A DNA stretch of 11,671 nucleotides, taken from assembly GCA_937894935.1 (NCBI GenBank), contig CALAYC010000035.1, forward strand, positions 1-11,671, in the 5' to 3' direction. Each line of letters begins with the position of its first letter. The first letter of the stretch is position 1. Positions 6,440 to 11,671 of the stretch are shown piece by piece. A program made the position numbers and the translations under genes. The stretch comes from an uncultured Verrucomicrobiota bacterium. GTDB lineage: Bacteria; Verrucomicrobiota; Verrucomicrobiia; Limisphaerales; JADLHS01. The notes beneath the pieces are model-generated. The model was not told the origin of the DNA, did no database searches, and worked only from the letters and a program-made list of their open reading frames with translations.

Positions 6440-7603
6440 ATGAGTAAGCACAATCGAAACGAGAATCAGCATGCCGGTCAAAATCCGCCGCCGCAGAGCG
6501 ACGGGGATTACGGCTCTGGGTATCTCGAAATCTCGGAAAAAGGCTTTGGTTTCCTGCGCACCGCGGCAGCGCATTTCCATCCCAAGCCGACCGACATCTT
6601 CGTCACGCCCGATACGATTAAGCGTAATTTCCTGCGTGAAGGCAGCCTCGTCGAAGGCCCGACGCAGCCGCCGCATCGCGGCACCAGCCCGCAATTGCGT
6701 TCCGTGGACCGCGTTAATGGCATGTCCTTTGAGGAATACACGAAAGCCGTGCGGTTCGAAAATCTGACGAGTATCGATCCCATCGAGAAATACACGTTGG
6801 AGACCACGCCGGAACTGATTGAGACGCGCGTGATTGATCTCGTAACGCCCATCGGCAAAGGCACGCGCGGTTTGATTGTCGCGCCGCCGCGCACGGGTAA
6901 AACGACCGTGCTGAAACAGATTGCCAATGCTGTTACCGCCAATCACCCCGATGTCCACGTGATGGTGTTGCTCATTGACGAGCGGCCTGAAGAAGTCACT
7001 GACTTCCAGCGCTCAGTGAAAGCAGAAGTCGTTGCTTCATCGAACGACCAGGATTTAGAAACGCACGTGCGCTTGTCGCGGTTCATGATTGAACGCTGCC
7101 GTCGCATGGTGGAATCCGGCAAAGACGTATTCGTGCTGCTCGACTCGCTTACTCGTGTCGCGCGCGCTTACAACAGCGTTCATGGCGGTAGCGGCCGCAC
7201 GATGACCGGTGGTGTGGATGCTCGCGCGCTGGAAATTCCGCGCAAGATGTTTGCGTCGGCCCGCAAGATTGAACACGGCGGTTCGCTGACGATTCTGGCG
7301 ACGGCGCTGATTGATACCGGGTCGCGCATGGACGAACTGATTTTCCAGGAGTTCAAAGGCACCGGTAACATGGAACTCGTGCTCGATCGCAAACTCTCTG
7401 ATCGCCGTTTGTTCCCGGCCATCGACATTCCCAAGAGCGGTACGCGTAAAGAGGAAAAATTATTCGCCGCCAAGAATATCGATTCCATTCGCAAGCTGCG
7501 ACGCATGATGGTGGACTTGAACCCCATTGAAGCGATGGAAACACTCACTGCGGCGTTGAAGAAGCACAAGACCAACGACGAACTGTTGGCCAAATTGGGC
7601 TAA
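6440..7603 (+). CDS. rho: Transcription termination factor Rho
   Basis: The 387-residue product is the hexameric RNA-dependent ATPase and helicase that ends transcription at Rho-dependent sites. After about 27 polar, low-complexity residues comes the cold-shock-like primary RNA-binding domain (G-Y-L-E-I-S-E-K-G-F-G-F-L-R, then D-I-F-V-T-P). The RecA-like core has Walker A A-P-P-R-T-G-K-T, Walker B-region L-L-I-D-E-R-P-E-E-V-T and V-L-L-D-S-L-T-R, the Q loop ending S-G-R-T-M-T-G-G-V-D, and R-loop-region F-K-G-T-G-N-M-E-L. It is shorter than E. coli Rho (419) and appears to lack the N-terminal helical Rho-N subdomain. The P-loop reads R-T where E. coli has K-A (Lys181-Ala182), next to the bicyclomycin site. 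There is no Shine-Dalgarno. anmK starts 21 bases after the stop in the same frame. Confidence 0.96.
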   Translation: MSKHNRNENQHAGQNPPPQSDGDYGSGYLEISEKGFGFLRTAAAHFHPKPTDIFVTPDTIKRNFLREGSLVEGPTQPPHRGTSPQLRSVDRVNGMSFEEYTKAVRFENLTSIDPIEKYTLETTPELIETRVIDLVTPIGKGTRGLIVAPPRTGKTTVLKQIANAVTANHPDVHVMVLLIDERPEEVTDFQRSVKAEVVASSNDQDLETHVRLSRFMIERCRRMVESGKDVFVLLDSLTRVARAYNSVHGGSGRTMTGGVDARALEIPRKMFASARKIEHGGSLTILATALIDTGSRMDELIFQEFKGTGNMELVLDRKLSDRRLFPAIDIPKSGTRKEEKLFAAKNIDSIRKLRRMMVDLNPIEAMETLTAALKKHKTNDELLAKLG

Positions 7604-7624
7604 TTAGCATCGCTCTTCATTCCT

Positions 7625-8806
7625 ATGTCAGCCGGAGCAACGCTCAAACGTCGCTCCGGCTTTTTTGTCGGCTTGATGTCCGGAACTTCGGCCGACGGCA
7701 TTGATGCTGTAGTCGCAAAACTTTCCGGTCGCGGTCAGAACCTGCGCGCCAAAATCGTCGCGCACGTGCAGCAACCGTTCCCCGCCGCGTTGCGCCGCCG
7801 CATCCTCGCGGCTTGTCTGCACGGAACGGTCGCCGAAATCTGCGAATTGAATTTCTTGTTGGGGGAACAATTCGCTCGCGCGGCGCAAGTGGCGATTCGC
7901 GCCGCGGGACTGAAGGCAAATCAGATTGTTGCGCTCGGTTCACACGGGCAAACGGTTCATCATCTGCCGAATGCCAAATATCCCTCCACGTTGCAAATCG
8001 GCGAGCCGAGCGTCATCGCGGAGCGTACGGGCGTGACGACGATTGCGGATTTTCGGGTGCGCGATATGGCGGCGGGCGGGCAGGGCGCGCCGCTCGTGCC
8101 GTATGCAGATTGGGTGCTGTTCACGGATCGCCGGCGCCCGCGCATCATTCAGAACATCGGCGGCATTGGAAATCTCACGTTTCTCCCAGCGGGCGCGTCG
8201 TTGAATGACGTCATCGCGTTTGACACCGGTCCGGGCAACATGGTGATGGACGCGTTGGTAGCGCATCTGACCGGCGGCAAAGAATCCTTTGATCGCAATG
8301 GCCGATGGGCGGCGCGCGGAAAAATTTCTCCGACGTTACTCAATTGGTGTCTGACGCATCCGTATCTCCAACGCGGTTTGCCAAAGACAACCGGGCGCGA
8401 AGAATTTGGTGAAATATTTCTCAAACGATTTTTAGCACGCGGTAAACGGCAACGTCGGAGCGCGGCAGATTTGATTGCGACTGCTACCGCGTTCACGGCG
8501 CACAGTATCGCTGCTGCTTACGAGCGTTTTGTCTTTCCGCGAATTAAAAAATCGGATTGCGCGAAGCTGCAAATCATTCTCGGCGGTGGCGGTGCGAAGA
8601 ATCCGACTCTGGTCAAGATGCTGCGAACGCGGCTATCAGTCGGCGAGCTTTTGACTCACGAAGATTTTGGCATCGACAGCTCTGCCAAAGAATCGTTGGC
8701 TTTCGCAATCCTGGCGTATGCGACGCTGATGGGGGATCCGAACAACGTTCCATCGGTCACTGGCGCGCGGCGTCCTCTCGCGATGGGGAAAATCATTCCT
8801 CGTTAA
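7625..8806 (+). CDS. anmK: Anhydro-N-acetylmuramic acid kinase
   Basis: The 393-residue product is AnmK, which opens and phosphorylates 1,6-anhydro-MurNAc to MurNAc-6-phosphate, a cytoplasmic step of peptidoglycan recycling. Family motifs in order: G-L-M-S-G-T-S-A-D-G-I-D at residues 16-27, G-S-H-G-Q-T-V-H-H, the Q-I-G-E-P-S-V-I-A-E segment, N-I-G-G-I-G-N, F-D-T-G-P-G-N-M-V-M-D with the presumed catalytic Asp200 (E. coli Asp182), G-G-G-G-A-K-N-P and D-S-S-A-K-E-S-L-A-F. The ATG at 7625 is preferred because later starts (TTG 7673, ATG 7676) would delete the first beta strand. There is no Shine-Dalgarno. An intrinsic terminator hairpin occupies codons 3-14, so the extreme 5' end is both coding DNA and the likely terminator of rho. 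MurQ, the next enzyme in the pathway, is not in this window. Confidence 0.93.
   Translation: MSAGATLKRRSGFFVGLMSGTSADGIDAVVAKLSGRGQNLRAKIVAHVQQPFPAALRRRILAACLHGTVAEICELNFLLGEQFARAAQVAIRAAGLKANQIVALGSHGQTVHHLPNAKYPSTLQIGEPSVIAERTGVTTIADFRVRDMAAGGQGAPLVPYADWVLFTDRRRPRIIQNIGGIGNLTFLPAGASLNDVIAFDTGPGNMVMDALVAHLTGGKESFDRNGRWAARGKISPTLLNWCLTHPYLQRGLPKTTGREEFGEIFLKRFLARGKRQRRSAADLIATATAFTAHSIAAAYERFVFPRIKKSDCAKLQIILGGGGAKNPTLVKMLRTRLSVGELLTHEDFGIDSSAKESLAFAILAYATLMGDPNNVPSVTGARRPLAMGKIIPR
7631..7666 (+). terminator. Intrinsic terminator inside the 5' end of anmK
   Basis: GCCGGAGC (7631-7638) pairs perfectly with GCTCCGGC (7653-7660), ACG (7640-7642) pairs with CGT (7649-7651) inside it, the loop is CTCAAA, and TTTTTT follows at 7661-7666. 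It is a textbook Rho-independent terminator 28 bases after the rho stop, the natural end of rho mRNA. It also lies within the anmK frame, whose codons 13-14 (TTT TTT) are the T tract. Confidence 0.85.
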
Positions 8807-8916
8807 CGCGAGGTGTGTAGCATCTGTTTCGCCGAAGAACCGAAAATAAATTGAGTTTGTCGGCGTTTCTTTCCAGATTTTCGCGCCAAACAACCACGTT
8901 TTAACGCAGACCCATT

Positions 8917-10017
8917 ATGGCCAAACTCGAAATCAAACCTGTCGGTTCGTGCGCATTCGATGAACTGTCTCTCGGCGAAATCATGCTCCGACTCGATCCC
9001 GGCGAAGGCCGGATCCGCACAGCGCGGCAATTTCGCGTCTGGGAAGGTGGCGGCGAATACAACGTCGCGCGCGGGCTGCGTCGTTGTTTCGGATTGAAGA
9101 CAGCGGTCGCCACTGCGTTTGCGGACAATGATATTGGGCGGTTGCTGGAGGACTTTATTTTGCAGGGTGGCGTCAGTACGGAATTCATCAAATGGGTGAA
9201 GTTTGATGGCGTCGGGCGCGAAGTGCGAAACGGTTTGAATTTTACCGAACGCGGTTTTGGGGTGCGCGGAGCAGTGGGGATTTCGGATCGCGGTCACTCG
9301 GCGGCGAGTCAGTTGAAAGCGGGAGATTTCGATTGGGAACATATCTTCGGCAAACTCGGCGTGCGTTGGTTTCATACGGGCGGCATTTTTGCGGCGCTCA
9401 GTGACACAACGCCCGGCCTCGTCATTGAAGCGGTCAAAACCGCAAAGAACCACGGCACGATCGTGAGCTATGATTTGAATTATCGGCCGTCGCTCTGGAA
9501 GTCCATCGGTGGTCAGAAACGCGCGCAGGAGGTGAATCGCGAAATTGCCAAATACGTGGACGTAATGATCGGGAACGAAGAGGATTTTACCGCCTGTCTC
9601 GGATTTTCAGTGGAAGGTGCAGATGAAAATTTGCTGCACATCGATGTCACCGCATTCAAACGGATGATTGAAAAAGCGGTGCAGGAGTTTCCTAATTTCA
9701 AAGCGACGGCTACAACCTTGCGCGCGGCAAAAACGGCGACGGTGAACGATTGGGCAGCGATTGCCTGGTATGACGGAAAGTTTTTTGAAAGCCGGCAGTA
9801 TCCTGATCTGGAAATTCTCGATCGCGTCGGCGGCGGCGACAGTTTCGCGTCTGGTTTCATTTACGGAATGATGACCACCGGCGACGCGCAAAAAGCGGTG
9901 GATTATGGCGCAGCTCACGGCGCATTGGCCATGACCACTCCGGGTGACACGAGCATGGCGGATAAGAGTGAAGTGGAAAAATTAATGAAGGGTGGCAGCG
10001 CGCGGGTGCAGCGTTGA
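8917..10017 (+). CDS. PfkB-family sugar kinase, probably 2-keto-3-deoxygluconate kinase
   Basis: The 366-residue product is a ribokinase/PfkB-family kinase that phosphorylates a sugar or sugar acid with ATP. Family marks are G-G-G-E-Y-N-V-A-R-G-L at residues 44-54 (substrate-binding glycine motif), Y-D-L-N-Y-R-P-S-L-W near 185-194, I-G-N-E-E-D-F near 218-224, and the anion-hole and catalytic-base motif D-R-V-G-G-G-D-S-F-A-S-G with Asp308. The D-L-N-Y-R-P-S-L-W motif is typical of KDG kinases, which make KDPG for the Entner-Doudoroff or hexuronate routes; fructokinase or another PfkB specificity remains possible. It is somewhat longer than typical KdgK (310-340), with extra residues at the N-terminus and near 230-290. 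No KDPG aldolase or uronate gene lies nearby. No Shine-Dalgarno precedes the ATG; the 110-base gap after anmK may hold its promoter. Confidence 0.85.
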   Translation: MAKLEIKPVGSCAFDELSLGEIMLRLDPGEGRIRTARQFRVWEGGGEYNVARGLRRCFGLKTAVATAFADNDIGRLLEDFILQGGVSTEFIKWVKFDGVGREVRNGLNFTERGFGVRGAVGISDRGHSAASQLKAGDFDWEHIFGKLGVRWFHTGGIFAALSDTTPGLVIEAVKTAKNHGTIVSYDLNYRPSLWKSIGGQKRAQEVNREIAKYVDVMIGNEEDFTACLGFSVEGADENLLHIDVTAFKRMIEKAVQEFPNFKATATTLRAAKTATVNDWAAIAWYDGKFFESRQYPDLEILDRVGGGDSFASGFIYGMMTTGDAQKAVDYGAAHGALAMTTPGDTSMADKSEVEKLMKGGSARVQR

Positions 10018-10055
10018 TTCTTTGCAAAGAAAAACTCTTCTGAAGCTCCCGATGC

Positions 10056-10083
10056 TTGCACGTTGAGGTGTTTCTGATAGCGT
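10056..10083 (+). promoter_or_regulatory. Candidate promoter of the tRNA-Leu gene
   Basis: TTGCAC (10056-10061) and TAGCGT (10078-10083) lie 16 bases apart, 17 bases before the mature tRNA 5' end. The -35 fits well and the -10 poorly, but the position suits a stable-RNA promoter with a short leader. Confidence 0.35.
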
Positions 10084-10100
10084 CACCACGCGCAGTATCC

Positions 10101-10188
10101 GCCGGTGTGGCGAAATGGCAGACGCACAGGACTTAAAATCCTGGGACCTTAAAAAGTCGTGTGGGTTCGAGTCCCACCACCGGCACCA
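10101..10188 (+). tRNA. tRNA-Leu (anticodon UAA)
   Basis: The 88-base sequence folds as a class II (long variable arm) tRNA. The acceptor stem pairs GCCGGTG with CACCGGC, followed by discriminator A and an encoded CCA (10186-10188). The anticodon stem CAGGA/TCCTG encloses the loop CTTAAAA, placing TAA at 10134-10136, which reads UUA and UUG leucine codons. The T arm has the conserved GTTCGAGTC. The variable arm between 10144 and about 10160 is long, as expected for leucine. No intrinsic terminator is obvious after it. No copy of the tRNA 3' end occurs elsewhere in the window, so there is no sign of an integrated element. Confidence 0.96.
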
Positions 10189-10321
10189 ATGCGAACAGGA
10201 TTCAGGCGTTTCTGGCTTCTTGTCTCGGTTTTTGAAAACTGTGAATTTCTTTCGGTTGGAGTCTTAGGCGGGTGGGCCCGAAAGTGATACAGAGTTTAAG
10301 GCAGGGAGCTGCCGGGTAACA

Positions 10322-11245
10322 TCAAGGGTTGAGCGGAGGCGGCAGGCGAGATGAGTTTTCATCTGGCAACTCGATGCGCGGAGTCCATTGTTGCCACTCT
10401 TTCTCGGCTTTTTCGTGCAGGACGAAAATCGTGCCGTTTTCGACCGGTTGTCCCACGGGTGGATTTGGAGTCGCAAAGGCGATTCCGCCGATGAGCAGTG
10501 TTTTCATGGATTCGATGTTCACTTCTGCGCCGCGAAATAATCCCAGTCGCACATCGAGTCCGGTAATGTTCCAGAATTTAGAATCGCTTCGCACCAACGG
10601 CGCATAGCGACGGCGAATGACGCAGTGAATTTCCACTGACGTGGCGAGGCTGCTCAGGCGGGTGCTTTGGACGCTGCCGACTTCAATACCGCGATAATAC
10701 ACCGGCACACCGGCATGCAACGAATTGCCTTCCTTGGTATGCAACACCACATGCAGTCCGCGGGGATCAATCATGCGCGGCGAAGTTTCAGTGCCTTTAA
10801 ACTCAGTTTTAGGTGCGCCGTCGCCCGGCAGCACTTCGATATACGGACCGGTTACCAGCGTGCCGAGGCCGGAAACAGTGCCGAGACTCAGTTGCGGTCG
10901 CACGATCCAGAAGAACGAGCCTTCGCGCGCGACAGAGTCGGCCTGACTGCGCAGGCGAATTTTCACGGTGGCATGTTTGGCGTCGTCGCTCAGCGTGACA
11001 TCAGAAACCATCCCGATGTCTGTGCCGCGATATTGCAACGTCGTTTGGCCGCGTTTCAATCCGGTGACGTCGTCGAAGTGAATGGTGATGGTGCGTCCGA
11101 ATTCCGCCATGCGTTGGTAAATCAGATAACCCGCAACCGCTGCCGCGATGATGGGCACCATCCACACGAGCGAAAAACCGATGCGGCGGGTTTTAATTCG
11201 AGCATCCGGCAGATCGGATTGAGAAGGTGCGGCGTCGGATTTCAT
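10322..11245 (-). CDS. MCE-domain protein, PqiB/MlaD-like, two MCE domains
   Basis: The 307-residue product has a cytoplasmic N-terminus, one transmembrane helix (residues about 22-44) and a periplasmic part with two MCE domains. MCE1 (about 51-143) has T-I-H-F-D-D-V-T-G-L-K-R-G, Y-R-G-T-D-I-G and F-F-W-I-V-R-P; MCE2 (about 164-262) has G-L-H-V-V-L-H-T, Y-Y-R-G-I-E-V-G and S-K-F-W-N-I-T-G. The F-W-x-V-x-P pattern and G-T-L-V-T-G-P-Y-I-E-V-L-P-G are PqiB/YebT-like. Such proteins form hexameric tubes that carry lipids between inner and outer membranes. E. coli PqiB has three MCE domains and about 546 residues, so this is a compact version without the long C-terminal coiled-coil needle. Its ATG overlaps the stop of the upstream PqiA-like gene (ATGA), which indicates translational coupling. 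No PqiC-like lipoprotein follows. Confidence 0.9.
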   Translation of the reverse strand: MKSDAAPSQSDLPDARIKTRRIGFSLVWMVPIIAAAVAGYLIYQRMAEFGRTITIHFDDVTGLKRGQTTLQYRGTDIGMVSDVTLSDDAKHATVKIRLRSQADSVAREGSFFWIVRPQLSLGTVSGLGTLVTGPYIEVLPGDGAPKTEFKGTETSPRMIDPRGLHVVLHTKEGNSLHAGVPVYYRGIEVGSVQSTRLSSLATSVEIHCVIRRRYAPLVRSDSKFWNITGLDVRLGLFRGAEVNIESMKTLLIGGIAFATPNPPVGQPVENGTIFVLHEKAEKEWQQWTPRIELPDENSSRLPPPLNP

Positions 11246-11671
11246 GATTTCTTTTCGGACGCGTTCCAGATTTCGCGCGGGTCAAAACTGGCGGAAGCGA
11301 ACAGGGTCAATACCACGACCGCAGTGAAAGCAACAATTCCCGGTCCGGGCGTCACGGTGGCGATGCGGCCGAGTTTGACGGCCGCGACCAACAGGGCGAG
11401 CAGGAACACATCGAGCATTGCCCACGGCCCGATGAGTTCAATGACGCGATACACCCGCGCGCGAAAAGGACGAAAACGTGGCGAACGCATTTGCGTCAGC
11501 GTCACCAGAAAGATGAGGCCGAGCAATTTCAGCAACGGCACGACCAGGCTCGCGAGGAAAACGATGATGGCGACGAAGAGTTGTCCATCTTGAAACAATT
11601 GCACGCAACCGTCCCACACGGTGCTCTCACGATAGATTCCGAAGGAATCCATGCTCATGAGGGGATAAATG
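11242..11671 (-). CDS. PqiA-like inner-membrane protein (5' end outside window)
   Basis: At least 142 residues of a PqiA-family integral membrane protein are visible. Translation stays open through the window edge: before the ATG at 11658-11656 the frame reads I-Y-P-L, which matches the family's usual N-(I/L)-x-P-x-M-S stretch, so the true start is upstream. Marks are S-T-V-W-D-G, V-F-L-A-S-L-V-V-P-L-L-K-L-L-G-L (first visible helix), G-P-W-A-M-L-D-V-F-L-L-A-L-L-V-A (second), a third helix near T-A-V-V-V-L-T-L-F, and the C-terminal S-F-D-P-R-E-I-W motif. PqiA proteins are paired with MCE proteins and thought to feed lipids to them. The visible part corresponds to one PqiA repeat; whether there is a second, upstream, cannot be told. 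The 4-base overlap with the MCE gene supports one operon. Confidence 0.87.
   Translation of the reverse strand, partial: IYPLMSMDSFGIYRESTVWDGCVQLFQDGQLFVAIIVFLASLVVPLLKLLGLIFLVTLTQMRSPRFRPFRARVYRVIELIGPWAMLDVFLLALLVAAVKLGRIATVTPGPGIVAFTAVVVLTLFASASFDPREIWNASEKKS

Noticed and set aside
10101..10188. tRNA-Leu as an integration site
   Set aside because: No direct repeat of the tRNA 3' end and no integrase in the window.
10300..10313. GGCAG-GGAG-CTGCC hairpin as terminator of the MCE gene
   Set aside because: Only 5 bp and no T tract on the minus strand; too weak to call.
10667..11593. 308-codon plus-strand frame opposite the PqiAB-like genes
   Set aside because: Composition is antisense-like; the minus strand has MCE and PqiA motifs with an ATGA overlap.

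Overview
The window looks like ordinary chromosomal DNA of a Gram-negative, outer-membrane bacterium, with genes on both strands, moderate GC and mostly weak or absent Shine-Dalgarno sequences. The gene mix (signal-peptide GH76-like hydrolase, Mn catalase, HDOD protein, a Rho with a short N-terminus, AnmK, a PqiAB-like MCE pair) and the structured intergenic DNA would suit Verrucomicrobiota or a related PVC-group lineage. That placement is an inference from style; no marker gene settles it.

Layout. (1) 1-327, minus: 5' part of a secreted GH76-like glycosidase, running off the window. (2) 712-1635, plus: manganese catalase, followed by a VOC/glyoxalase-like gene (1684-2069) split by a one-base frameshift. 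(3) 2070-3300: no credible complete protein gene. From about 2427 to 3298 the plus strand is packed with nested helices, many closed by GNRA tetraloops, and ends in a 14-bp GCAA-capped intrinsic terminator. I read this as one large structured noncoding RNA of about 0.85-0.9 kb, the most interesting item here. (4) 3491-4921, plus: pseudo-receiver/HDOD protein, preceded by two inverted repeats. (5) 4935-5053: a three-way-junction-like element plus a 12-bp perfect hairpin. (6) 5169-6152 cysK, 6440-7603 rho and 7625-8806 anmK, all plus. The intrinsic terminator expected after rho lies inside the first 14 codons of anmK, and its T tract encodes a Phe-Phe pair. (7) 8917-10017, plus: PfkB-family sugar kinase resembling 2-keto-3-deoxygluconate kinase, followed by tRNA-Leu(UAA) with encoded CCA. 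(8) 10322-11671, minus: an MCE (PqiB/MlaD-like) protein and an upstream PqiA-like membrane protein, overlapping by 4 nt; the PqiA-like gene is cut by the window edge.

Functional themes are mostly housekeeping: peroxide defence, cysteine synthesis, transcription termination, cell-wall sugar recycling, sugar-acid catabolism and envelope lipid transport. The unexplained content lies between the genes: the large RNA locus, the junction element before cysK, and the terminator that doubles as anmK coding sequence.
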